Source of the DNA: Bordetella parapertussis
GTDB taxonomy: Bacteria; Pseudomonadota; Gammaproteobacteria; Burkholderiales; JACQAP01
Length of the DNA: 46,935 nucleotides
Assembly (NCBI GenBank): GCA_945900965.1
Contig: CAMDKM010000025.1
Span: 1 to 46,935, forward strand
Direction of reading: 5' to 3'
Position numbers and translations under genes: made by a program. Below the pieces are notes generated by a model that was not told the DNA's origin, searched no databases, and saw nothing but the letters and a program-made list of their open reading frames with translations. How positions within the stretch are numbered: the stretch's first letter is position 1; each line of letters begins with the position of its first letter. Shown in pieces: positions 10,151-17,459 of the stretch.

Positions 10151-10312
10151 GGAGCCTGTCGGACTTAGGTGTTCGAAAGCGAAACGGTAGGAGAGCGCGG
10201 ATAGAATTTGATGATTTCGACGCGCATATCGGGAATATGTAAGGAGAAAGCGGCGAAATTTGGACCGCTCTCCTACCGTTGCAGCCGAATCATCCTAGGT
10301 CCGACAGGCTCC
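10151..10312. repeat. MITE-like element with nested inverted repeats
   Basis: Outer arms 10151-10169 (GGAGCCTGTCGGACTTAGG) and 10294-10312 are inverted with one mismatch in 19. Inner arms 10185-10197 (CGGTAGGAGAGCG) and 10266-10278 are a perfect inverted pair. The centre is AT-richer and non-coding. This 162-base unit fills most of the 358-base gap between the divergent transaminase and acyl-CoA dehydrogenase genes. No target-site duplication is evident. The rest of the gap shows no gene. Confidence 0.75.
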
Positions 10313-10355
10313 TAGGCGGCCGGACCGACGTACGGCTCCACAAGGAAATTCCCCG

Positions 10356-11552
10356 ATGGATTTGAGTTATTCGCAAGAAGAGCTGGCGTTCCGCGATGAA
10401 GTGCGCGAATTCGTGCGCACCCACCTGCCGGGTGATGTGTCGCGCAAGGTGCTGGAACACAAGCGCCTGGGCAAGGAAGATCATGTGCGCTGGCAGAAGA
10501 TACTGGCCGAAAAAGGCTGGATTGCCCCGGGCTGGCCGGTTGAGCATGGCGGAATCGAGTGGACCCCGATCCAACGCTATATTTTCGAGGAAGAGGCGGC
10601 CATCGCCGGTTCGCCGCGCATTATTCCCTTTGGCCTGCATATGGTCGGCCCGGTCATCATCGAATTCGGCAGCCCGGAGCAAAAGTCTCGATTCCTGCCC
10701 AGAATCCTGAACAGTGAAGACGCTTGGTGCCAGGGTTATTCCGAGCCGGGTTCGGGTTCCGACCTCGCATCGCTCAAGACTCGAGCCGAACGCCAGGGCG
10801 ATCACTATATTGTCAACGGCCAGAAAACCTGGACCACCCAGGCGCATTGGGCGAACATGATTTTTTGCCTGGTGCGCACTTCCAGCAGCGGCAAGAAGCA
10901 GGAGGGGATTTCCTTTCTGCTGATCGACATGCACTCGCCCGGTGTCACCGTACGGCCCATCGTCATGCTCGACGGCGAGCACGAGGTGAACGAGGTGTGG
11001 TTCGAAAACGTCAAGGTTCCAGCGGAAAATCTGGTCGGGGAAGAAGGCCGCGGCTGGACTTACGCGAAGTTTCTTTTGTCCCACGAGCGCACCGGCATTG
11101 CGGGGGTCGGGGCGTCCAAACGCGAGCTGAAGTACCTCAAACATCTTGCCACGCAGGAACAACAAGGCGGCCGGCCGCTGATCGAAGATCCGCTGTTTCG
11201 CGACCGCCTGGCCCGCCTGGAAATCGACCTGATGGCCCTGGAAATCACCTGCCTGCGGGTGGCCAGCGCGGAACGCGCAGGCAAGGCGCCGGGACCGGAA
11301 GCCTCGATCCTTAAGATCAAGGGCACCGAAATCCAGCAGGAACTCACCGAAATGATGATGGACGCGGTGGGCCCCTATGCATTACCGCATCTGCCGATGG
11401 CCTGGGGAGATCACTGGATCGGCGCCCACGTCGGCCCGGACTACGCGGCGCCTCTGGCGGCACGGTACTTCAACTACCGCAAGACCAGCATCTACGGCGG
11501 TTCCAACGAAATCCAGCGCAATATCATCGCGCAGATGGTATTAGGTCTGTAA
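10356..11552 (+). CDS. Acyl-CoA dehydrogenase, probable catalytic (large) subunit of a pair
   Basis: Acyl-CoA dehydrogenase of 398 residues. Flavin and substrate motifs are present: QGYSEPGSGSDLASLKT, IVNGQKTWTTQAHWAN and YGGSNEIQRNIIAQ. The usual MCAD-type base in YEGT is absent here (YGGS). Instead LLSHERTGIAG places E244 where isovaleryl-CoA dehydrogenase has its catalytic glutamate. A shorter homologue follows at 11850, so the two probably form a heteromeric enzyme like PimC/PimD or the mycobacterial FadE pairs used on ring or side-chain acyl-CoAs. The substrate is not predictable. The start ATG follows CAAGGAAAT, a moderate ribosome binding site. Confidence 0.88.
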   Translation: MDLSYSQEELAFRDEVREFVRTHLPGDVSRKVLEHKRLGKEDHVRWQKILAEKGWIAPGWPVEHGGIEWTPIQRYIFEEEAAIAGSPRIIPFGLHMVGPVIIEFGSPEQKSRFLPRILNSEDAWCQGYSEPGSGSDLASLKTRAERQGDHYIVNGQKTWTTQAHWANMIFCLVRTSSSGKKQEGISFLLIDMHSPGVTVRPIVMLDGEHEVNEVWFENVKVPAENLVGEEGRGWTYAKFLLSHERTGIAGVGASKRELKYLKHLATQEQQGGRPLIEDPLFRDRLARLEIDLMALEITCLRVASAERAGKAPGPEASILKIKGTEIQQELTEMMMDAVGPYALPHLPMAWGDHWIGAHVGPDYAAPLAARYFNYRKTSIYGGSNEIQRNIIAQMVLGL

Positions 11553-11575
11553 ATCCGAGAAACAAGAACAGCCTT

Positions 11576-11821
11576 GACGCAAAGGCGCAAAGACGCAAAG
11601 GAAATTCGAAGAAACATAAGAAAGTACTGAATAAGCGTCTTCTCCGCCTCCGATACAATCCTTCGAGGACAAGTTTCACGGGAATGATATTTGGGGGCTT
11701 ATGCAGTGGTTTCACAATCTGGAGAAAAAGTTGATCAGACGAAGATGTAACACTCGCGCTGCTGGATCCAGTATTTCTTCAAGTTATTTGATTTTCCTTT
11801 GCGTCTTTGCGCCTTTGCGTC
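11576..11821. repeat. Intercistronic inverted-repeat element, copy 3 (CAAAG variant)
   Basis: Two perfect 29-base inverted arms (11576-11604 and 11793-11821), core GACGCAAAGGCGCAAAGACG, enclose 188 bases with no gene. They have the same period and layout as the GAGGACGC elements at 6.7, 8.4 and 13.0 kb but use CAAAG in place of GAGGA. The right arm ends 29 bases before the start of the second dehydrogenase gene. Confidence 0.85.
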
Positions 11822-11849
11822 GAAAGATTTTTTGAGAGATTTTAATCCT

Positions 11850-13037
11850 ATGGATTTTTCGCTTACCGAAGAACAACAAATGCTCAAGGACAGCGTTGAT
11901 CGCTTCCTGGAGAAGAATTTTACTTTTGAAGCGCGACGGAAGATGCTGGCCGAGCGGCAGCCGATGAGCCACGAGTTATGGCAGGGCCTGGCTTCCCTTG
12001 GCGTCCTGGGCGTGCCGTTTCCCGAGGAATTCGGCGGGTTTGGCGGAGGCGGGGTCGAGACCATGCTGGTGATGGAATCGCTGGGGCGCAATCTGGTACT
12101 TGAACCCTATCTGGCATCCGTGGTGCTGGCAGGCGGGTGTGTTGATCTGGGCGGGGCGGAGTGGCAGAAAAAAATCCTGCTGCCCAAAATCATCGACGGC
12201 TCGATGTTGCTGGCCTTTGCCCACGCCGAACCCGGCGCGCGCTTCGATCTCGGGCATGTCGAAACCCGGGCGGTTCGCGAAGGCAACAACTTCGTGCTGG
12301 AAGGGGAAAAGAATCTGGTGCTTCATGGCGCGGTAGCGGAGAAATTCATCGTCTCGGCGCGTACATCGGGCAATGCGGACGACGCGCGGGGCGTGACGCT
12401 CTTCATTGTTGAAGGCGACGAAGAGAATCTCGGCGGTCAGGAGTATCCGCTGTTCGATGGCACTCGCGCGCTGGATTTGCAGCTCAACGGCATTCAGGTC
12501 GGGCCGGAGTCGGTGATCGGAACGCTCGATCAGGCCATGCCTTTGATCGAGACCGTGGCCGATCGCGCGATGGCTGCCTTGTGCGCGGAAGCCATCGGCA
12601 TCATGGATGCCCTGCAGGCCGCTACTGTTGAATACCTGAAAACCCGTCAACAATTTGGCCAGCCCATCGGTCGCTTCCAGGTCTTGCAGCATCGCGCGGT
12701 GGACATGTTGATCCAGGTGGAGCAGGCACGGTCATTGGCCTTGCTGGCCGCGTCGAGCATCGACTCGGGCGATATCGCAAAACGTCGTCGCTCTGTCGCC
12801 GCCGCCAAGGAAATGGTCGGACGTGCAGGGCGATATGTTGGCCAACAGGCGATCCAATTGCACGGCGGCATGGGTATGACCGACGAGCTGAATGTGGGCC
12901 ATTATGTGAAACGTCTGACGGCCATCGACATCCTGTTCGGGAATGCGTCCCATCAGCGCTCGCGCTTCGCTTCACTGGGCAACGAAGAGCCCGTGGCTCA
13001 AATGAAGGCGCCTCGGAAAAGTTGGGTGAAGATTTAA
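11850..13037 (+). CDS. Acyl-CoA dehydrogenase, probable non-catalytic (small) subunit of a pair
   Basis: Acyl-CoA dehydrogenase family protein of 395 residues. It begins MDFSLTEEQQMLKDSVDRFL, the usual N-terminus, which fixes the start at 11850 rather than the in-frame ATG 17 codons earlier inside the repeat. It carries YLKTRQQFGQPIGRFQVLQHR and QLHGGMGMTDE. I see no glutamate in the usual catalytic positions: the C-terminal segment reads LFGNASHQR. This agrees with a partner role beside the catalytic subunit at 10356, as in PimD-like proteins. The two genes are co-directional but separated by a 297-base gap filled by an inverted-repeat element, longer than is usual for paired subunits. Confidence 0.85.
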   Translation: MDFSLTEEQQMLKDSVDRFLEKNFTFEARRKMLAERQPMSHELWQGLASLGVLGVPFPEEFGGFGGGGVETMLVMESLGRNLVLEPYLASVVLAGGCVDLGGAEWQKKILLPKIIDGSMLLAFAHAEPGARFDLGHVETRAVREGNNFVLEGEKNLVLHGAVAEKFIVSARTSGNADDARGVTLFIVEGDEENLGGQEYPLFDGTRALDLQLNGIQVGPESVIGTLDQAMPLIETVADRAMAALCAEAIGIMDALQAATVEYLKTRQQFGQPIGRFQVLQHRAVDMLIQVEQARSLALLAASSIDSGDIAKRRRSVAAAKEMVGRAGRYVGQQAIQLHGGMGMTDELNVGHYVKRLTAIDILFGNASHQRSRFASLGNEEPVAQMKAPRKSWVKI

Positions 13038-13043
13038 TAAGAG

Positions 13044-13245
13044 CTCTCACCGCAGAGGACGCGGAGGAAAGGCAAAAGAAACAAAGACAAGAAAGGCAAG
13101 CAGGAGTGAAGGGCAGGCGCGGGTTAATGACGTATCGCCGTGAAAATTGACAATAATGATGATCGTGTCACCTTCCTGTCATTTAACTCTCGAATTGTTT
13201 CCTTCTGTTGCTTTTCCTCTGCGTCCTCCGCGTCCTCTGCGGTGA
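13044..13245. repeat. Intercistronic inverted-repeat element, copy 4
   Basis: The left arm near 13044 reads CTCTCACCGCAGAGGACGCG and the right arm ends CCTCTGCGGTGAG at 13245. They are inverted relative to one another and match the arms at 6755-6908. The 120-base centre has no gene. The element lies between the dehydrogenase and MaoC genes, which run in the same direction. Confidence 0.8.
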
Positions 13246-13301
13246 GCGAGTATTGCTTTAATGCTGGGAACAGCAATGATCAAAAAAATGTGAGGTAAAA
13301 C

Positions 13302-13751
13302 TTGAAATACTGGGAGGATTTTTCCGTTGGCGAAGTGCAGGAACTCGGCGAGCGCCGGGTGGACAAGGACGAAGTGCTGGCTTTTGCCCGGCAGTTCGAT
13401 CCGCAACCTTTTCACGTCGATGAAGAGGCGGCAGCGAAATCGATGTACGGTGGACTCATTGCCAGCGGTTGGCATACCTGCGCCATGTTGATGCGCATGA
13501 TGTGTGATGGTTATCTGCTGGGCTCGGCGAGTCTGGGGTCGCCCGGGCTGGAGAACATCAAGTGGCTCAAGCCGGTGCGCCCCGGTGACACGATCCGGGC
13601 GCAGCGCATCACGCTGGAGTCGCGGGCCTCGAACAGCAAGCCGGACCTGGGTATCGTCAAGAATGCCTGGAAGGTGTTCAACCAGCACGACGAACTGGTG
13701 ATGAGCCTGGAAGGCATCCAGTTATTCCGTCGCCGGCCGGCGAAGGGCTGA
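13302..13751 (+). CDS. MaoC-family hot-dog dehydratase
   Basis: Single hot-dog domain protein of 149 residues, MaoC-like. The catalytic pair of the R-specific hydratase type is visible as D33 and H38 in FDPQPFHVD, followed by GGLIASGWHTCAM. It starts with TTG, supported by GAGGT seven bases upstream and by the family N-terminus KYWEDFSVGE. It probably hydrates an enoyl-CoA made by the dehydrogenase pair upstream. The next gene (comB-like) begins four bases after its stop. Confidence 0.88.
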   Translation: MKYWEDFSVGEVQELGERRVDKDEVLAFARQFDPQPFHVDEEAAAKSMYGGLIASGWHTCAMLMRMMCDGYLLGSASLGSPGLENIKWLKPVRPGDTIRAQRITLESRASNSKPDLGIVKNAWKVFNQHDELVMSLEGIQLFRRRPAKG

Positions 13752-13755
13752 GCGC

Positions 13756-14490
13756 ATGAACGCGTTGTTCAAACACAAGGTGCATGTTCTGTATCGCCGG
13801 GAAGATCTCGATCACGAGCGGCTGGAAGGCAAGGTGGCGGTGGTGCTGGATGTGTTGTTCGCGACCTCTACCATCATCACCGCACTGGCGCACGGTGCGA
13901 CCGAAGTCATTCCCACGCTGGATGAAGCCGGCGCCCGCGCCGAGGCGCAAAAACATCCCGAGGGCAGTTATGTGCTGGCCGGTGAACTCTACGCCGAGAC
14001 TTTGCCGGGGTTCGCCTCGCCGACTCCGCTGGCGTTGCTCAAGGAGCCGATCGCCGGGAAAAAATTGATTTACTCCACCACCAACGGCACGGTGGCGCTG
14101 CGCCAGTCGGCAGGAGCCGACCATGTTTACGCAGCGGCGCTGCTTAACGGGCGATCGGTCATCGAGTATGTGCTGCGCAATCATCCCGGCAAAACCATCC
14201 TGATCGTGTGTTCCGGTTCGATGGGGATGGTGAACCTCGAGGATATGTACGGCGCCGGTTATCTGGTCGACCTGCTGTCCGCTTCCCTCGACGGGGCAGG
14301 GGATTTGTCCGACGCGGCGCAGGCCGCGCGCAGCCTGTTTCGCAGCGAGGATGCCGTCGATTGTTTGCTGCGCTCGCGGGTCGGACGAATGATGACGGAG
14401 CGCAACCTCGAACATGAGGTGCATTTTGCCGCCGAACTCAGCTCGGTGTCCGCCGTTCCGAAGTTGACCGACGGTCGTCTGAGAATATGA
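13756..14490 (+). CDS. comB: ComB-like 2-phosphosulfolactate phosphatase family protein
   Basis: ComB family protein of 244 residues. Recognisable segments are VVLDVLFATSTIITALAHGA, KKLIYSTTNGTVAL, and VCSGSMGMVNLEDMYGAG. ComB dephosphorylates 2-phosphosulfolactate in coenzyme M synthesis in methanogens. Bacterial homologues are widespread and mostly uncharacterised, and no other coenzyme M gene is present here. The segment DVLFATST has Phe where I remember Arg in most members, which could affect phosphate binding. The gene is closely coupled to the MaoC gene upstream, so a role in the same acyl-CoA pathway or simple co-transcription is possible. Confidence 0.8.
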   Translation: MNALFKHKVHVLYRREDLDHERLEGKVAVVLDVLFATSTIITALAHGATEVIPTLDEAGARAEAQKHPEGSYVLAGELYAETLPGFASPTPLALLKEPIAGKKLIYSTTNGTVALRQSAGADHVYAAALLNGRSVIEYVLRNHPGKTILIVCSGSMGMVNLEDMYGAGYLVDLLSASLDGAGDLSDAAQAARSLFRSEDAVDCLLRSRVGRMMTERNLEHEVHFAAELSSVSAVPKLTDGRLRI

Positions 14491-14518
14491 AACTCGCGTT
14501 CGGACTCTGGGGGAAATA

Positions 14519-14824
14519 TTGAAACTCATTCCTTTTTGCGTCCTCGCGCTTAGTCTGTTTGTACCCTTGACAGCGTTGGGCGCGATCGATTGCAGCCGCG
14601 CGCGATCCAATGCGGAGAAGATGATCTGCTCCAATTCTCGGATTGCCGTCGCCGATGAACTCATGGCACGCGCTTTTCGCGACGCGATTCACCGCGGAAG
14701 CGATCCCCGGGCGATGATGGATCGCCAGCGTCAGTGGATCAAGGAAGTTCGCGATGTCTGCGGCGACGTCGAGTGCATGCTCAAGGCTTACGAATTGCGG
14801 ATTGCCGAGCTGGATAATTTTTGA
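14519..14824 (+). CDS. Small exported LprI-like (DUF1311) protein
   Basis: Exported protein of 101 residues. Signal peptide MKLIPFCVLALSLFVPLTALG, then a four-cysteine domain (IDCSRARSNAEKMIC, then VCGDVEC) with RQRQWIKEVRDVC and LRIAELDNF, the pattern of the lysozyme-inhibitor LprI-like family. The start is a TTG with GGGGGAAA seven bases upstream. Members can inhibit lysozyme, but most are untested. It sits 28 bases after comB and could be read through from it. Confidence 0.75.
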   Translation: MKLIPFCVLALSLFVPLTALGAIDCSRARSNAEKMICSNSRIAVADELMARAFRDAIHRGSDPRAMMDRQRQWIKEVRDVCGDVECMLKAYELRIAELDNF

Positions 14825-14928
14825 ATCTGCGAGACTTACCACCGGGACATTAGTTCAACGCGAACGGGGGCCGAAGGGCCGAGTACAGGCAAAAGACAAG
14901 GCTTGACCCCAGACACTCGCACTCGCGA

Positions 14929-14957
14929 TTGACGCGTCAACGGGCTGGGAATACATT
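14929..14957 (+). promoter_or_regulatory. Candidate sigma-70 promoter
   Basis: TTGACG (14929-14934), a 17-base spacer and TACATT (14952-14957) lie 70 bases ahead of the ATG at 15027. Box quality is moderate. The 202-base gap holds no other recognisable signal. Confidence 0.4.
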
Positions 14958-15026
14958 GCCCATTAATAAGAAGTGAGTCTGACTTTTCTTTACAACATCG
15001 TAGCCGACGTTGCATTGGAGATTGCC

Positions 15027-15866
15027 ATGACGGGTGTTCTGTTTTGGATTCGAGCTCTCGGCGTTCTGGTGTTATTGATTGGCCTCACGACGCCACCGGT
15101 CGTGGCACAGGACATCGATGCGATGGCGAAGTGGACGGCCTACACGGTGGTCCACTACAAGGTAGTCGGTGAGCACTCGGGCCAGGTTCCGGTGCTGGCC
15201 GCCCAGGGCCTGAGCCGGCAGGCGCAGGTGACCGATCGTGTCGAGTTCGAGCTCGACTGGAACCAGCAGGAGTTCAAGCTTGTGGGGACACCTGTGGTTC
15301 GAAATTCTCAATCGAAGTTGGGCGCGATAACGCCTATGCCGGACTGTCCCGCACCGCGAATCGAAGGCACCTTCGAGCTGATGACGCTGCAGGCGATCAA
15401 GGGCGACGGTCCATTGAGTATGTCTGGCATCGTCACGCTGGAGACCAGGAGGGATTACCCGGCAGGCGCCATTCCCACGAAGAACGAGTTTGGTTGCAAG
15501 GAATGGATCGCCGTGAAGGTGAAATCGGAAGCCGTCCCGGTAAACTTCCAACTGCCGCCGGCAATGTCGCTGGCGATGCCAGGCGGGGCGCCCTACAAGT
15601 TGTCGCCGAACGGCAAGTCGCTTATTTTCAATACAGACGGGTGGGTGTGGACCTGCACCCCCACGGGTGTGAAGTGGTTCAGACTTGGATATCCCGAGAA
15701 ACCAAAAGGCACAGACACCGTCTGCGTCGCCTGCGCAACATCAACGCAGATCGGACTGATCGAGATTCGTTACCTTCCGCTACGCGGCCACGAAGTCGCG
15801 CATGACGTCTCGTGGACACTGGTTGGGGGCCGACGCGGAAAATGCGAAATGTTGAAACACGGGTGA
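15027..15866 (+). CDS. Exported protein of unknown function
   Basis: Protein of 279 residues with a signal peptide (hydrophobic core ALGVLVLLIGLTTPPVVA, cleavage near AQD). The mature part looks like a beta-rich periplasmic domain with six cysteines in its second half (PDCPAP, FGCKEW, WTCTPTG, CVAC, KCEML). I do not recognise the family. The start is taken at the ATG with GGAG upstream; an in-frame ATG 18 codons earlier would precede the signal peptide by a non-signal stretch. It is followed five bases later by a GFA-domain gene, so the two probably share a transcript. Confidence 0.6.
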   Translation: MTGVLFWIRALGVLVLLIGLTTPPVVAQDIDAMAKWTAYTVVHYKVVGEHSGQVPVLAAQGLSRQAQVTDRVEFELDWNQQEFKLVGTPVVRNSQSKLGAITPMPDCPAPRIEGTFELMTLQAIKGDGPLSMSGIVTLETRRDYPAGAIPTKNEFGCKEWIAVKVKSEAVPVNFQLPPAMSLAMPGGAPYKLSPNGKSLIFNTDGWVWTCTPTGVKWFRLGYPEKPKGTDTVCVACATSTQIGLIEIRYLPLRGHEVAHDVSWTLVGGRRGKCEMLKHG

Positions 15867-15870
15867 ATTC

Positions 15871-16257
15871 ATGATTACGCACTCCGGGGGATGTCACTGT
15901 GGTCGGGTTCGATTCGAGGTAATTGCTCCGGAAAGAATCCAGGTTTCGGAGTGCAACTGCTCGATGTGCAGCAAGGCGGGGTATCTGCACCTGATCGTTT
16001 CTGCGGAACGCTTCAAGCTGATTTCCGGGGGCGATATCTTGACTACTTACGGCTTCAACACGCAAACCGCGAAACATTTATTCTGCTCGGTTTGCGGAAT
16101 CAAGTCGTTCTATGTGCCGCGTTCGCATCCAGATGGTTTCAGCGTGAATGCGCGCTGTCTTGATCACGGTACGGTGAAAGAAATGACTGTCGATCAGGTG
16201 AATGGGCGCGAGTGGGAAAAGCAGTATCCGACAGGGAGAGGGGAGTACGCGAAATAA
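15871..16257 (+). CDS. GFA/CENP-V domain protein
   Basis: Protein of 128 residues with the zinc-binding cysteine pattern of the GFA (glutathione-dependent formaldehyde-activating enzyme-like) fold: GGCHCGRVRF at the start, CNCSMCSK in the first third and HLFCSVCGIK in the middle. Members are cytoplasmic. A formaldehyde-glutathione activity has been proposed for Gfa, but most paralogues have unknown substrates. The nearby methanol dehydrogenase cluster (19.7 kb) makes formaldehyde chemistry worth keeping in mind, though the genes are not adjacent and this short paralogue is a weak candidate. Confidence 0.85.
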   Translation: MITHSGGCHCGRVRFEVIAPERIQVSECNCSMCSKAGYLHLIVSAERFKLISGGDILTTYGFNTQTAKHLFCSVCGIKSFYVPRSHPDGFSVNARCLDHGTVKEMTVDQVNGREWEKQYPTGRGEYAK

Positions 16258-16411
16258 TAGGTAGACTTTTCTGGTGGAGAATTTCCCGTCTATGCTTTCC
16301 TGCGTCAACAAGCCTCTTCTTGAATTCCGGTGCATCAAGAGAATCTTCTACAATCGATGGGTATCGCTCCGCTCTACCCATCCTACATTCTCATTGCGCC
16401 CTTTCTTGCTG

Positions 16412-16439
16412 TTCCTTTGCGCCTTTGCGCCTTTGCGTC
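16412..16439 (-). repeat. Single arm of the intercistronic repeat family
   Basis: TTCCTTTGCGCCTTTGCGCC and the following GTC match the right arm of the element at 11793-11821. No inverted partner is visible on its left, so this is a solo arm. The surrounding 329-base gap (16258-16586) between the GFA and pterin dehydratase genes has no other feature that I can support. Confidence 0.6.
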
Positions 16440-16586
16440 AAGCGATTCTCTTTTGAATCTTGCTAGAGGGCGATGGCGGAGTGTTCTAAATCCGGGATGG
16501 CGTCGCATCGGTAAATCATCTGGCGTGGACGAAATAAGTGGATAGAATCCGCTTCGTTCGACAGTGTGGCCAACTGGGAGCAGGAC

Positions 16587-16964
16587 ATGACGAAGCCAAA
16601 GGAAGAGGCCTATAGTGAGGATGAGGTCAAACGACGTTTGGCCGCGGAGCTGCCGCATTGGTATTGCGAGGGAGGATGGATCAGCAGGACGTTTAAGACC
16701 GGGGGATGGAAGGCAACGCTTATGGTGGTGAACTCCGTGGGACATCTTGCCGAGGCGGCCTGGCATCATCCGGATCTGACAGTCGCCTACGATTTTGTCA
16801 TCGTGAAACTGGTGACCCATTCGGCCAAAGGCATTACCGACAAGGATTTCGCGCTGGCCAAAAAAATTGAGGAGGTCATTCAGTGGCAGCCTGCAAAGGA
16901 AGGCGGCGCGCTCGAAGGCACACCGAACGAAGACCAGCGATTCAAGTACATCAGCTATGACTGA
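16587..16964 (+). CDS. Pterin-4a-carbinolamine dehydratase family protein
   Basis: PCD/DCoH family protein of 125 residues. The family signature HHPDLTVAYDFVIVKLVTHS followed by GITDKDFALAKKIE is intact and gives the His-His-Pro and downstream His residues expected at the active site. It recycles 4a-hydroxytetrahydropterin, commonly for phenylalanine hydroxylase, but no hydroxylase gene lies nearby. The ATG at 16587 has GGGAGCAGG just upstream and is preferred to the in-frame GTG at 16566. The C-terminal tail after WQPA is longer than in PhhB. Confidence 0.85.
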   Translation: MTKPKEEAYSEDEVKRRLAAELPHWYCEGGWISRTFKTGGWKATLMVVNSVGHLAEAAWHHPDLTVAYDFVIVKLVTHSAKGITDKDFALAKKIEEVIQWQPAKEGGALEGTPNEDQRFKYISYD

Positions 16965-17184
16965 CGCCCTTGTTTCGGGCGGCAGTTGCGGGATCGAATG
17001 CCGGGCCGGCTTAGTAGGCGATATAACCGACCGCCCACAAGCCTTCCAGTTCGACGCGCCGCTCGACTTCCTGCAGCGCCGGCAGCACTTCTTAGAGGTG
17101 CTCTGCCCGGACTATCGCCTGCGGGTCGATGAACCCCCGCCAGCCCCCTGCGTGGATGTCCTGTGTCAGGGCCGAATGCGTCAT
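16965..17184 (-). pseudogene. Decayed N-terminal fragment of pabB-like aminodeoxychorismate synthase
   Basis: Read on the minus strand, the frame from 17184 gives THSALTQDIHAGGWRGFIDP, then EVLPALQEVERRVELEGLWA, then VGYIAY and AGPAFDP. This pattern matches the N-terminal region of para-aminobenzoate synthase component I. Two stop codons interrupt it (TAA at 17092-17094 and 17011-17013), the second replacing the expected Glu of YEAGPAFDP. The fragment ends at the pterin dehydratase stop codon, so the catalytic domain is gone. It occupies about half of the 495-base gap before the sigma-54 regulator. The rest of the gap, to 17459, shows no gene. Confidence 0.7.
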
Positions 17185-17459
17185 CGAGGGAATTTACGGG
17201 TTGCGTTCATGCGATGGAGCAGAGGGACGAACGGCACAGCCAAACTTATGTTGCGCCGCGCGAGTCTATTTGCGGCGAGTTTAGGGACATGGAACGAATT
17301 CATTCGCTTGCATCCAGTCAAGGGCGGAAGTGCAGTGCAATAACCGGGATATCGGCAAGGAATATAAAGCATCTGCGCATTGACCCCGAAATTGCGCTGT
17401 GCTTGTATGTTGGCAAGCGCCCCTTAGAGCGCGCGTCCGGTTGGGGGAAGGAGTCCACA

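Noticed and set aside
6755..13245. The GAGGACGC and CAAAGGCG repeats as a CRISPR array
   Set aside because: Only two arms per site, in inverse orientation, with 84 to 190-base centres and no cas genes; this is not the direct repeat-spacer pattern.
15871..16257. GFA-domain protein as the formaldehyde detoxification step of the xox pathway
   Set aside because: The gene is 3.5 kb away with a different neighbourhood and such short paralogues are common; the link is not supported.
17163..17459. An N-terminal extension of 99 residues for the AcoR-like regulator
   Set aside because: It overlaps the pabB remnant on the other strand, lacks similarity, and a GTG with AAGGAG at ideal spacing exists at 17460.
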